Positions 46,755 through 55,209 of a stretch of DNA of 64,000 nt are shown piece after piece (position 1 is the first letter of the stretch; each line of letters starts with the position of its first letter). The notes beneath the pieces are model-generated. The model was not told the DNA's origin and searched no databases. It saw only the letters and a list, made by a program, of their open reading frames with translations. The DNA comes from an uncultured Aequorivita sp. Its GTDB lineage: Bacteria > Bacteroidota > Bacteroidia > Flavobacteriales > Flavobacteriaceae. Location: NCBI GenBank assembly GCA_937125455.1, contig CAKZLK010000061.1:1-64000 (forward strand). The letters run 5' to 3'. Made by a program: the position numbers and the translations under genes.

Positions 46755-46785
46755 AAAATGCCTTGACGAAAAGCCAAGGCATTTT
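46755..46785. terminator. Bidirectional intrinsic terminator
   Basis: A perfect 11-bp stem: AAAATGCCTTG (46755-46765), 9-nt loop, CAAGGCATTTT (46775-46785). It lies between the beta-helix protein gene (minus, ending 46,845) and the decarboxylase start, so it ends the beta-helix transcript. Confidence 0.85.
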
Positions 46786-46814
46786 GGAATTAATCTGTTC
46801 TATAAGCTGATGTA

Positions 46815-46838
46815 GTTCTCGACAGCGCTCGAACGAAC
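46815..46838. repeat. Dispersed short repeat
   Basis: CTCGACAGCGCTCGAACGAACA, a diverged copy of the intergenic family seen at 39,301-39,327 and 41,345-41,407. Confidence 0.5.
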
Positions 46839-46844
46839 ATCCGG

Positions 46845-48314
46845 TTACTCCACTATCATTTTTTTTGTAACAGTTTGCGCATCATTGCTGAAATTCACAA
46901 AATACAAACCTGAAGGAAGGTTTACAGGCAATGTGTTCTGTCCTTCGGAAATAGTTGCAGAAGAAATTAAATTGCCCTGAACCCCGTAAATTTGAACCTT
47001 TTCAAAAGAAACTATATTATTAAAATTGATTTCGTTTTTTACTGGGTTCGGATAAAAACTGAAGTTTTCAATAGCATTCTCTGCAACTCCCAAAATGCCG
47101 CACAAGAATGGATCAAAAGTCACTTCGCCCAAAGTTGGGTCATCCACGCTGTGAAATATAACATCTTCAACTTGCTGCTCGGTACTCTGTTGGCCCTCAA
47201 TCCAGCAGTTGTTTTTAGCTGAAATTGTATTGGCCGTATTATTGTAAAGTGCGTAAACTTCGCCGCCGTTTCCATTTTCTGAAAATATATTTCCGCCCGG
47301 ATTGCTTGCGTCATCACCAAGATTTATTGAAGCCGAACCTTGCATAGTAATTCCCCAAAGGTTTCTGCGTATTTCATTTCCAGAAACAACAACAGCATTA
47401 GTTGCCGTTGAACTGTTTAGGTTGATCCCGCTTCCACCAAGGTTAGGATCACCCTGAATATTATTATCTTCAATGATGTTGTTTGTGATTTCTGCTGAGT
47501 CGTTTATACCAAGCATTGTAATTCCGTAGCGGTTGCCGCGAATGATGTTATTATCTATAACTACATTAACATTTCCACTCACAAAATTGGCTATGGCAAT
47601 TCCCCCAGCTTGATCTAATGCTGGATCACCAATAATGGTGTTTTGAATAATTTGTAATGGATCATTCGCCAAGGTTGTACCCAAATTTATTTGGGGACGA
47701 TTGCTATTGGCTTGATTATTTCCCTCAATTGTATTATTGAAAATATATGCTGAAACTGCAGAATTTGCAGCAGAACCAATGGCAGGGTTTTCATTGAAAG
47801 AAATTGTATTGTTAGTTATTTGAGGTAACCCACGCGAAAGTTGAATAACCGCACTAGTAGTAGCACCAGAAACATTATTGGTAATAGTACAATTATCAAT
47901 TGAAAAAGTCTCGGTCAACACCCGAAGTCCGCCACCGTATTCAATGGTTGCGTTATTGATATCAATTTCTGAAAACTCTTCAAAACGGAAGCCTTCATAT
48001 GGTGTGTTCACATCTAATGCCGTAATTGTTACCGCGTTGGAATCTACCGTAAATGCACCAAAAACAGTAATCAATTTATCGGCGTCAATGGAAAGGGTTA
48101 AATCTGAATCGATAATAACCGTATCATTTTCCGCAATCGTTAAATTTCCCAAAAGCGTATAATCGCTTCCGGCTACCGTAATCGTTGTCGGACTTGCCGC
48201 CGCAATATCGTCCAGCGTCCAAGTTACCCCTGTATTTGGAGTTGTGTAATCCTGTGCAAACACAAAGGCACAAGTAAAAAGAGTTAAGAATGTAATAAGG
48301 ATAATTTTTTTCAT
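46845..48314 (-). CDS. Type IX-secreted parallel beta-helix protein
   Basis: A 489-residue protein with a signal peptide (ILITFLTLFTCAFVFAQ). The middle (~60-380) carries repeated beta-helix rungs rich in Asn (ITNNTISFNENPAIG, IIDNNIIRGNRYGIT-like turns, VVSGNEIRRNLWGITMQG). The C-terminal ~75 residues (FSFYPNPVKNEINFNN, VNLPSGLYFVNFSND, TVTKKMIVE) form a type A sorting domain, so it is exported through the T9SS. Such proteins are often polysaccharide-active or adhesive; no catalytic site is identified. Confidence 0.88.
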   Translation of the reverse strand: MKKIILITFLTLFTCAFVFAQDYTTPNTGVTWTLDDIAAASPTTITVAGSDYTLLGNLTIAENDTVIIDSDLTLSIDADKLITVFGAFTVDSNAVTITALDVNTPYEGFRFEEFSEIDINNATIEYGGGLRVLTETFSIDNCTITNNVSGATTSAVIQLSRGLPQITNNTISFNENPAIGSAANSAVSAYIFNNTIEGNNQANSNRPQINLGTTLANDPLQIIQNTIIGDPALDQAGGIAIANFVSGNVNVVIDNNIIRGNRYGITMLGINDSAEITNNIIEDNNIQGDPNLGGSGINLNSSTATNAVVVSGNEIRRNLWGITMQGSASINLGDDASNPGGNIFSENGNGGEVYALYNNTANTISAKNNCWIEGQQSTEQQVEDVIFHSVDDPTLGEVTFDPFLCGILGVAENAIENFSFYPNPVKNEINFNNIVSFEKVQIYGVQGNLISSATISEGQNTLPVNLPSGLYFVNFSNDAQTVTKKMIVE

Positions 48315-48337
48315 TTGTATATTTTTTTTTGAAGTTC

Positions 48338-48364
48338 CAAAAGTAGGAATATGTGCTTAGTCAA
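48338..48364 (-). promoter_or_regulatory. Candidate promoter of the T9SS protein gene
   Basis: On the minus strand TTG (complement of 48362-48364), 16-bp spacer, TACTTTTG (complement of 48338-48345). The latter is an exact TAnnTTTG box, 23 bp upstream of the ATG. Confidence 0.55.
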
Positions 48365-48378
48365 AAAAGCTATTTTAG

Positions 48379-48411
48379 TTGTTTTACATATTTCCAAAAG
48401 AAGTAACTTTG
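48379..48411 (+). promoter_or_regulatory. Candidate promoter of the EEP gene, giving a leaderless or near-leaderless mRNA
   Basis: TTG (48379-48381), 22-bp spacer, TAACTTTG (48404-48411). Only 4 bp separate the box from the ATG at 48,416, so transcription would begin at or within the start codon. Confidence 0.45.
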
Positions 48412-48415
48412 GAAA

Positions 48416-49456
48416 ATGGTGTTATACATATTGATAATATTTTTTATTATTAGCCCTTTTTTTCCTGCAACTAGGAATCCGCACTGGTTCTTCAGGACTG
48501 CCGATTTTGTAAGGATTCAGTCACTATTCATCCAATTTGTTTTATTGGGGCTGTTTCTTTATTTTGAAAAAGACTACACAGTATTTAGCTGGATACTTCT
48601 TGTAGCTTTATCTTCGTCCATCCTTTATCAACTTTATAAAGTATTTCCGTACAGTTCTCTTTTCCCCAGAAGAAGATCACACGCTGCAAGTGACGGTCAC
48701 GTTTCCATTTTAGCCGGAAATGTACTTCAGACCAATTCCTGCTATGCCGATTTTTTAAATGAAATAAAACGTTTTGACCCAGATTTGGTATTGGCAATGG
48801 AAACCAACACGGACTGGGAAAACTGTCTTTCAGAACTTGAAGATGATTATCCTTTTACTGTAAAAGTACCTCTTGAAAATTTTTATGGAATGCATTTATA
48901 TTCTAAAAAAGAATTAGAAAATGTTGAAGTAAAATATCAGATTGAAGACGATAAGCCATCCATCTTTTTCGATTTTCCCGTTGAGGGAAATCCTCCAATC
49001 TTTTTCTGTTGTCTGCATCCCGCACCACCCAGCCCAACCGAAAACGAAACCTCAAAAGAACGCGATGCCGAACTGATGCTGACTGGAAAAAGAATCCGTA
49101 AATTAGACAAACCCATAGTAGTTTGTGGTGATATGAACGATGTAGTTTGGAGCCGAACAACTCGTCTTTTCAAAAAAATGACCGGTATGATTGACCCTCG
49201 TGTGGGCCGCGGTTTTTTTGCTACCTATAATGCAAATCATTTCTTTTTGCGTTTTCCGTTAGATCATCTTTTCCACACACGCGATTTATATGTTGGGGAA
49301 ATGGTACGTTCCAAGAATTTTGGTAGCGATCATTTTGCGATGTATTATGAAATCCATCATAAAAAAAGAGTACAAACTCCAAAAAACCCGAAGCTTAACG
49401 GCGATGATAAAGAGGAGGTTGAGGAGTTGATAGAAGAAGGAAAGGATAGCAAATAA
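48416..49456 (+). CDS. Endonuclease/exonuclease/phosphatase family protein with N-terminal membrane helices
   Basis: A 346-residue protein. Residues 1-75 hold two or three hydrophobic helices (MVLYILIIFFIISPFFPA; FIQFVLLGLFLYFEK; FSWILLVALSSSILYQLY). The EEP domain follows: ILAGNVLQTNSCYADFLNEI, PDLVLAMETNTDW, FFCCLHPAPPSP, PIVVCGDMNDVVWSRTTRLF and the final FGSDHFAMYYEI. These place the catalytic domain outside or on the membrane surface, as in DUF-type EEP membrane enzymes that cleave phosphodiesters. Substrate unknown. The C-terminus is acidic and lysine-rich. Confidence 0.85.
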   Translation: MVLYILIIFFIISPFFPATRNPHWFFRTADFVRIQSLFIQFVLLGLFLYFEKDYTVFSWILLVALSSSILYQLYKVFPYSSLFPRRRSHAASDGHVSILAGNVLQTNSCYADFLNEIKRFDPDLVLAMETNTDWENCLSELEDDYPFTVKVPLENFYGMHLYSKKELENVEVKYQIEDDKPSIFFDFPVEGNPPIFFCCLHPAPPSPTENETSKERDAELMLTGKRIRKLDKPIVVCGDMNDVVWSRTTRLFKKMTGMIDPRVGRGFFATYNANHFFLRFPLDHLFHTRDLYVGEMVRSKNFGSDHFAMYYEIHHKKRVQTPKNPKLNGDDKEEVEELIEEGKDSK

Positions 49457-49515
49457 AAAGTAAATGCACTTCGGTTGCGCTCAGGATAAACTCCGAGACT
49501 CATTTTTTTTAAAAC

Positions 49516-49559
49516 AAAAAAGCCCCTCATTGCTGAAGAGCTTTCTGCTTTGTACAGGC
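49516..49559 (-). terminator. Terminator module copy 1, candidate tRNA 3' flank
   Basis: A 44-bp unit identical to 49,721-49,764 except for two bases. Read on the minus strand it forms a 10-bp stem with G-U pairs around a GCAA loop, followed by a T-run, so it terminates minus-strand transcription. The end TGTACAGGC (plus) is shared with the other copies. Confidence 0.65.
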
Positions 49560-49623
49560 CCTTCGGCTCTGCTCAGGGTAAACTTCTCGTCTCTCCGCTA
49601 TATTTTTAGTGATTCAAAATTGC

Positions 49624-49668
49624 AAAAAAAAGCTCCCCGGTTATGGGAAGCTTTTAACTTTTACAGGC
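49624..49668 (-). terminator. Terminator module copy 2 (diverged)
   Basis: Minus-strand stem AAGCTTCCC, loop ATAACC, GGGGAGCTT, then a T-run. On the plus side it is followed by ACAGGCGGAGA, which on the minus strand reads TCTCCGCCTGT, like the last bases of a tRNA-Ser gene (G73 then CC). Confidence 0.6.
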
Positions 49669-49720
49669 GGAGACCCCGAAGCGTCGGGGGAACTCTCACA
49701 TTACAAACTTTTTAAAAAGC

Positions 49721-49764
49721 AAAAAAGCCCCTCATTGCTGAAGAGCTTTCTTATTTGTACAGGC
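49721..49764 (-). terminator. Terminator module copy 3, probable att-left of the element
   Basis: Near-identical to copy 1. On the minus strand TCTCCGCC immediately precedes it, matching the 3' end of a tRNA-Ser, and the rest of the tRNA is missing upstream (on the element side). That is the picture expected when an element integrates into a tRNA 3' end and this boundary keeps only the 3' fragment plus terminator. Confidence 0.5.
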
Positions 49765-49897
49765 GGAGATAACACAAATATTATCATCATTACATTTCCT
49801 TAAACAAGCGAACCACGTAGAAAGCCAATAAAAACAATGCTTTATAAAAAACTGACTTTTAAATCAATGCAGAGAAGTCTAAATTAATGGATGTTTT

Positions 49898-49935
49898 TAG
49901 TACAACTTTAGTACAATTATCTTAATCTTGTACTA
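49898..49935. promoter_or_regulatory. Three TAGTACAA sites upstream of integrase
   Basis: TAGTACAA at 49,898-49,905 and 49,909-49,916 (11 bp apart, one helical turn) and its complement TTGTACTA at 49,928-49,935. They end 18 bp before the integrase ATG. This is consistent with an autorepressor operator or with arm-type recombinase/excisionase binding sites. Confidence 0.55.
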
Positions 49936-49953
49936 ACTAATAATACTAAACAC

Positions 49954-51303
49954 ATGGCCAGAGTATATTTTTTATTTCGTTCCCAAAAAGAAAAAGCAGC
50001 ATTAAAAGTAAGACTGCAAGACAAGGGTAATAATGATAAATTTTTTCAATTTGAGGGGAATACTCAAATCCATACTTCCAAAGAATTCTGGGATAACACA
50101 AGAAAGAAAATACGAGGGTTAAGCGGAAATGAAAAAAACGAAATAAAAGCCATTAACGAAAGCATCCAGCCGTTAGAGGATTTTATACTTAGACAATATG
50201 AAAAGGATAGCCCAGAACCCGAGGAAAAAAATTGGCTCAAACACGTACTAAAAGATTATTACTCCCCAAAGCAAAAGCAAAAGACTTATCCTGAATTTTT
50301 AGTTGATTTTATTGATTATTATTTGGTAGATAAAAAAGCCCTGAACGAATTAAAGGATATGCAGAGGAAGCGAATAACAACTACAAAAAACAAATTAATA
50401 AGGTTAGAAAAAGAAAACAGCAAAAGGTATAAGATAAAGAATATCGACAGAGATTTTAAAGCCGACTATATTGCTTTTTCGGAACTCCACAAGTATTCAA
50501 TAAACACCCAAAGTAAAGAATTTGATTGCATCAAGACCATTTGCCGATTTGCACAAAGAAAGGGTTTGGAAATAAGCAATTCATTATTAGATGCCAGTTT
50601 TAGAATACCAAAAGAGAAAACGCCAAAAATATATCTTGAAAACTTTGAAATTGAAAAAATAAAAAAGGTAAAATTAAAGCACGATTATTTAGAAAATGCT
50701 CGTGATTGGCTTTTAATAAGCATTTACTCAGGGCAACGTGTTTCCGATTTTATGCGCTTTACTTCCGATATGATTTTTGAAGACGAAAACAACCGTTCGT
50801 TCATAGTGTTTGAGCAAGTTAAAACCAAACATGAAATGTACCTTCCTTTAAGGGAGGAAATAAAACATGTTTTGAAAAAACGCAATGGGGAATTTCCCCG
50901 AGCAGTTTCGGATCAAAAATATAATGATTATATAAAATTAGTATGCAAACAGGCAGGGCTAAATAATATTTGCGAGGGTAAAAAAAGAATTTGTGTCGCC
51001 CCAGAAGGCAAAAAGCCAACAAAGTACGATTACAGGGATGTTTTGGGTGAGTTTGAAAAATGGGAACTAATAACGAGCCACATAGGGCGAAGAACATTTG
51101 CAACTGTAAATTATGGCAATATCTCAACCCCCGATTTAATGTATTTCACGGGTCATACCACCGAGAAACAATTTCTTAACTACATAGTAAGACCCGATTA
51201 CGATAAAGCCAAGAGAGCCTTTGATAGCTTTAGCAAAAAAGGGGGGAACAAACCTAAAAAAACTCCTCATTTAAGTGTAATTAAAAACGCTTCAAACCAA
51301 TAA
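49954..51303 (+). CDS. Tyrosine recombinase / integrase
   Basis: A 449-residue integrase: an N-terminal arm-binding domain (VYFLFRSQKEKAALKVRL), a SAM-like core-binding domain (~110-210) and the catalytic domain with Arg I in SGQRVSDF (~262), His-x-x-Arg in SHIGRRTFAT (~375-378), GHTTEK and the nucleophile Tyr in FLNYI (~410). It probably drives integration at the adjacent tRNA-derived site. First gene of the element, reading away from the boundary. Confidence 0.93.
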   Translation: MARVYFLFRSQKEKAALKVRLQDKGNNDKFFQFEGNTQIHTSKEFWDNTRKKIRGLSGNEKNEIKAINESIQPLEDFILRQYEKDSPEPEEKNWLKHVLKDYYSPKQKQKTYPEFLVDFIDYYLVDKKALNELKDMQRKRITTTKNKLIRLEKENSKRYKIKNIDRDFKADYIAFSELHKYSINTQSKEFDCIKTICRFAQRKGLEISNSLLDASFRIPKEKTPKIYLENFEIEKIKKVKLKHDYLENARDWLLISIYSGQRVSDFMRFTSDMIFEDENNRSFIVFEQVKTKHEMYLPLREEIKHVLKKRNGEFPRAVSDQKYNDYIKLVCKQAGLNNICEGKKRICVAPEGKKPTKYDYRDVLGEFEKWELITSHIGRRTFATVNYGNISTPDLMYFTGHTTEKQFLNYIVRPDYDKAKRAFDSFSKKGGNKPKKTPHLSVIKNASNQ

Positions 51304-51319
51304 TTAAAGAGTTGCAATT

Positions 51320-52144
51320 ATGAATAAATCAAAAAACAACCTTAATAAGAAGGACAAGGAATACATTGAGAGATTGTATAATGATGGTGAAATACTCCTA
51401 CACAAGGAAAGCGATATTTTAAGTATCGATAACATTGAACTAAGTGATGAAGAAAAAAGGGAAATGCTGGAAATTGAAACTCAAATCATAAAAGATGAAA
51501 GAAACAATTTTAATATAAAATTTCAAGGGTTGTACTCAAAGCTATCAAATCAAAACCGAAATAACTTTAAAGTAAAACCAAAAGAACTTATTACACTTCT
51601 ATATGGAATGATTGAGGAAATAAATATTGGTTTGGATAACGCACATAATAAGTTTAAAATATCATTGACGGAAGATGCAGAAGAACAAATCCCTCTTTTA
51701 AATGAACTGAAAAAAACTTTTCAAACTGAGATAATTAATTTGAAAAAGCCCACAAAAAAGCCAGGAAACCCAAAAGAAAAACGACAAGAGGCTTATAAAT
51801 ATTTACAAGGGATGCAAGATGAAATTCAAGCAAAAGACTTTATTTATAACATAAAAAAAGAATTTAATAATGAAAACATTACTATTGAAGAATTTAATAT
51901 ACTAATTGCACTTTTGATTCATAAACAGTTTCTCCCAAAACATCCAAACATGAGTGCAATACACGATGTGTTTGTTCCAGCTTTAGATGTAAAGAAATTT
52001 ACCAAGTCACATTTCCGAGATGAGCAAAAAAATTATAACGATTTTTTAAATTTAAAGATAAAACCTGACCCTTATACAAAGCAAAGGATTGATAGTGTTA
52101 ATCAAAAAATTAGAAACGCAAAAGATTCTGTTGGATTACAATAG
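51320..52144 (+). CDS. Unknown element protein, 274 residues
   Basis: A lysine- and glutamate-rich soluble protein with mostly helical character (IELSDEEKREMLEIETQIIK, KPGNPKEKRQEAYKYLQGMQ) and no membrane segment. It lies 16 bp after the integrase in the same orientation and is probably co-transcribed. Family not recognised; DNA-binding or regulatory roles in the element are only guesses. Confidence 0.65.
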   Translation: MNKSKNNLNKKDKEYIERLYNDGEILLHKESDILSIDNIELSDEEKREMLEIETQIIKDERNNFNIKFQGLYSKLSNQNRNNFKVKPKELITLLYGMIEEINIGLDNAHNKFKISLTEDAEEQIPLLNELKKTFQTEIINLKKPTKKPGNPKEKRQEAYKYLQGMQDEIQAKDFIYNIKKEFNNENITIEEFNILIALLIHKQFLPKHPNMSAIHDVFVPALDVKKFTKSHFRDEQKNYNDFLNLKIKPDPYTKQRIDSVNQKIRNAKDSVGLQ

Positions 52145-52263
52145 TTGCGCTAATTAATAGCACATTTGGTGCAAGTAATTAACCCCCTAATCATAATTTA
52201 AGAGCATAAATACCTCCATAAGTTTGCCATAGAAAACGAATAACAAATCAAAATTCGATCGCT

Positions 52264-52533
52264 ATGCAAACTATAGAATTTAAACTTCCCGAGAGCCTTA
52301 CCGATGAGATTAAGGCATTGAAGAAAGAACTTCAAGAAATAAAAGACAATTTCATACCCAAAGAACAAACAAAATACCTTAGTAGAAATCAGGTAGCAGA
52401 AATGCTTGGAATAAATGTTTCAAGTGTTCATAATTGGACGCAAAAAGGTATTCTTCAAGCATACCAAATTGGCGGTCGGGTTTACTATAAACGTAAGGAA
52501 TTGGAAGCAGCAATTGTAAAGCTTCAAAAATAA
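52264..52533 (+). CDS. Excisionase-like HTH protein
   Basis: An 89-residue protein with an N-terminal coiled coil (LPESLTDEIKALKKELQEIK) and a MerR/Xis-type winged HTH (YLSRNQVAEMLGINVSSVHN, then GGRVYYKRKELEAAI). Such proteins direct excision or repress element genes. A TAAGTTTG box (52,219-52,226) lies 38 bp upstream. The gene is followed after 6 bp by the replication ATPase. Confidence 0.8.
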   Translation: MQTIEFKLPESLTDEIKALKKELQEIKDNFIPKEQTKYLSRNQVAEMLGINVSSVHNWTQKGILQAYQIGGRVYYKRKELEAAIVKLQK

Positions 52534-52539
52534 TAGGCT

Positions 52540-54015
52540 ATGAAAGGAAACAAAAAACATAGCCTTCCAAAAAAATCAAAAAAGAAAGCATCTAACAACG
52601 TTTCAAAGTTTCAGGAACTGAAATTTTGGCTATTTAATAGTAAAAACGGAAAGCATATAATAGACCCTGCTTTGTTGTCTGATTTTTTAGAAAAAAACAA
52701 TTTTTACAATGTTAGTTATTTCGGAACTCGTTTAATTGTTAAAGTAGATTATAACATTGCTAAAATCCTAAAACCACAGGAAGTCTATAATTTTGTTATC
52801 GAGTATGTGAAACAACAAAAAAAGAATGATCTACGCTCCCAATTTATTAAGGATGGTGAAGCCCTTCTCATAAGCAAAAAAGCGATTTTGGGCAGTTTGC
52901 AAGAACTAACATTAAAGCGATTCAAAGACACAAAATACTCAGGAATATTCTTTTTCAAAAATATATTTGTCGTAATAAATAAAGCTGGATTTAAGTCCTA
53001 TGAATACTCAAAACTTAGCGAGGTTATAAAGGGATATTTTATTTTTGAAAGCCAAATTATAGACAACACTTTCCAACCTCAAAACGACTACAAGAAAAGC
53101 CAGTTTTATGAGTTTTTGAAACTTTCTACCAATGAAAAAACCCACCTTAAAAATGTAATTACTTCCCTTGGGTACATATTGCATAGGTACAAAAACCCAA
53201 GTGTCGCCAAAGCAATTATTTTAAGTGATATTTTGAGTCAAGCCACCAATACCGCCAGCGGTCGAAGCGGAAAGGGTTTAATGATAAAAGCATTAGCGGA
53301 AGTTTTAAATGTGGTTGAGTATAACGGCAAGAACTTAGATTTAAGTAAGGATAAATTTGTTTTCCAATCAATTACACCCCAAACGGATTTATTTGTATTA
53401 CAGGACGTGGAACAAAGTTTCAGTTTTGAAGCTCTCTTTGCCGTGCTTACCGATAAAATGAATATCGAAAAGAAGCACCAAGACAAAATTACTCTTGATT
53501 TTGAAAGTAGTCCTAAAATTGCCGTAACAACAAATTACACGCTATCTGATAAAGGCGGAAGTTATACAGATAGGAAACACGTTGTTTTACTTAACAACCA
53601 CTTCAACAGCACCAACAAACCCGAAAACCATTTTAAGAATTTGTTTTTTATAGAATGGGATGATAAAGAATATCAACGATTCTACTCCTTTATGATTTTT
53701 TGCCTAAAAAAGTATTTCAAAAGTGGCTTGATTAATTATGACAGTCCCGAACTGCGTTTGCAAAAATTAGAGGTTGATACAAGCAAAGATTTCCTAAAAC
53801 TTATGAAATCGACTTACGGCAAATTAAATGAAAATTACTTATTGAAAGATATAGCGAAAGCCCTTGGCGATTCAATTAACAGCAATAATGGAAGTGTTAG
53901 GAGTCGGGTTGCAAGTGGATGGATTAATATTTGGGCAGATTTTAAAGGCTATAATGTTGAAAGACTTGAAAGTGGTGGGATTGTTAAGTTTGGTTTTACC
54001 AAAAAGAAAAGTTAG
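52540..54015 (+). CDS. Element replication ATPase (SF3 helicase-like)
   Basis: A 491-residue protein. The C-terminal half resembles phage/plasmid primase-helicases: Walker A-like ASGRSGKGLMIKALAEVL (~243-260), an acidic Walker B-like TDLFVLQDVEQ (~287-297) and the sensor-like KIAVTTNYTLSDKGGSYTDR (~325-345). The N-terminal half (~1-200) is lysine-rich and of unknown fold. It probably initiates replication of the excised element. The final 100 residues contain an HTH-like KDIAKALGDSINSNNGSVRS region, as in many D5-type helicases. Confidence 0.7.
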   Translation: MKGNKKHSLPKKSKKKASNNVSKFQELKFWLFNSKNGKHIIDPALLSDFLEKNNFYNVSYFGTRLIVKVDYNIAKILKPQEVYNFVIEYVKQQKKNDLRSQFIKDGEALLISKKAILGSLQELTLKRFKDTKYSGIFFFKNIFVVINKAGFKSYEYSKLSEVIKGYFIFESQIIDNTFQPQNDYKKSQFYEFLKLSTNEKTHLKNVITSLGYILHRYKNPSVAKAIILSDILSQATNTASGRSGKGLMIKALAEVLNVVEYNGKNLDLSKDKFVFQSITPQTDLFVLQDVEQSFSFEALFAVLTDKMNIEKKHQDKITLDFESSPKIAVTTNYTLSDKGGSYTDRKHVVLLNNHFNSTNKPENHFKNLFFIEWDDKEYQRFYSFMIFCLKKYFKSGLINYDSPELRLQKLEVDTSKDFLKLMKSTYGKLNENYLLKDIAKALGDSINSNNGSVRSRVASGWINIWADFKGYNVERLESGGIVKFGFTKKKS

Positions 54016-54085
54016 CCAAGTGAGTGATTTTGAAATAAAAACGCAAAGAATAATTGTAGGGTTAGGAATTCGGCACCCCCCTTGA

Positions 54086-54194
54086 GGTGGGTCAGTAGGC
54101 TTATTTTAAAAAAGGGTATGCAAGAAAAGGCGATAAATATTTACATAAACTCAAATATTAAGCACCTGACCCTAGAAATTGGTGGGTCAGTAGG
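54086..54194. repeat. Direct repeats and hairpin, candidate replication origin
   Basis: GGTGGGTCAGTAGG occurs exactly at 54,086-54,099 and 54,181-54,194, 95 bp apart. CTGACCC (54,166-54,172) pairs with GGGTCAG (54,184-54,190) in the second copy to form a 7-bp hairpin with an 11-nt loop. The site follows the replication ATPase by ~70 bp. The rest of the 54,016-54,351 gap holds no gene. Confidence 0.5.
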
Positions 54195-54351
54195 GTAATT
54201 TCTGGTATTACGCAGACGAGGAAAAAAACATATATATAAAAGAAGGTAACAATTTACCCCCCTAACCCTCAGACAGCTTAAATAGCAAAAAATAAATAAT
54301 TAAACAAGTGGCAGTTGTTGGTTAAACATTGCAACTATAAATTTTAAAATA

Positions 54352-55059
54352 ATGAAAGACAAAGTAAAATTAGATTTTGACCAAAATGGTTACGATAGCT
54401 TAAAAAATTATGTATTGGAAACTGGCGAAATAATCTTAAAAGCTAAAACCATATTAAACAACCTTGAAGTTAAATGCAATACCAAGGATTTAATTGATGG
54501 CGAGTTCATTTCAAGATTTCACGAACACCACAAAAACGCTCACCAAAATGAAACCGATGGTTTTGCAAAAAGGTTAAGCTACGAAAAGTATATTGAAATG
54601 CTTGAGCTTGATACAACGCCATTAATAGAGCTGGAAAGCACCTACAAATCAAGGGTTGAAAGATCTTATGAATTTTATTCTAAGAATAATAGCTTTTATA
54701 AATATTGTGAGTTTAGAGCTCCAAGGAGTGCATTTTTGAAAGATTTTTTAGATGATGCTCCAAACAAAATATCAATATTACTGAAAGACCTTTTTAAAAT
54801 TTCAAGGGATAAAGTGATAATAAATATTAATGAAGAACTTTTTACACTTTATACCACAAACAGCAAACAAATTTTAATTATAAATACAGTTCGAGAATTA
54901 ATTAAGAATTGTGAAATGCTTGGAAAAAAGGTAGATGAGGTACGGCCGTTAATTAAAGAATATCTTGTTGAGGGAAATATTCTAAGCGAAAAAATAGGTT
55001 TGAGCAATGATATGAAAACAATAAATTTTAATAATAATAAAATACTTACAATCAAATGA
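54352..55059 (+). CDS. Unknown element protein, 235 residues
   Basis: A soluble, largely helical protein (LDFDQNGYDSLKNYVLETGE, ISRFHEHHKNAHQNETDGFA, VRELIKNCEMLGKKVDEVRP). It opens a run of small genes and its stop overlaps the next start (ATGA). Family not recognised. Confidence 0.6.
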   Translation: MKDKVKLDFDQNGYDSLKNYVLETGEIILKAKTILNNLEVKCNTKDLIDGEFISRFHEHHKNAHQNETDGFAKRLSYEKYIEMLELDTTPLIELESTYKSRVERSYEFYSKNNSFYKYCEFRAPRSAFLKDFLDDAPNKISILLKDLFKISRDKVIININEELFTLYTTNSKQILIINTVRELIKNCEMLGKKVDEVRPLIKEYLVEGNILSEKIGLSNDMKTINFNNNKILTIK

Positions 55060-55205
55060 AAACAGAATATAACACAATGGTTGTAGTGGCAGACACAAGA
55101 ACCAAATTAGAGAAAAAAATAGTCGATGAATTTCACAAAGGTCATGAACCTTTATCGGATGTAATTGAAGCGGACGGTCAATTTCAAATCGAACTAACTA
55201 ATTAA
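55056..55205 (+). CDS. Small protein, 49 residues
   Basis: Reads MKTEYNTMVVVADTRTKLEK to the end FQIELTN. It overlaps the upstream gene by 4 bp (ATGA) and is followed after 4 bp by another small gene, so it is probably translated in a coupled operon. Function unknown. Confidence 0.55.
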   Translation: MKTEYNTMVVVADTRTKLEKKIVDEFHKGHEPLSDVIEADGQFQIELTN

Positions 55206-55209
55206 ATTT

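Larger units (their letters stand above)
49457..49953. other. Left boundary region of integrative element
   Basis: 497 bp without genes. It contains three repeated terminator modules, dispersed repeat pieces (near 49,469-49,497, 49,560-49,585 and a GC hairpin at 49,673-49,690) and the integrase operator. The chromosome-element junction is inferred near 49,765-49,770. Confidence 0.6.

Noticed and set aside
49721..49790. Complete tRNA-Ser gene
   Set aside because: Only about 8 bases of a possible tRNA 3' end are present; no T-arm, anticodon arm or D-arm can be found.
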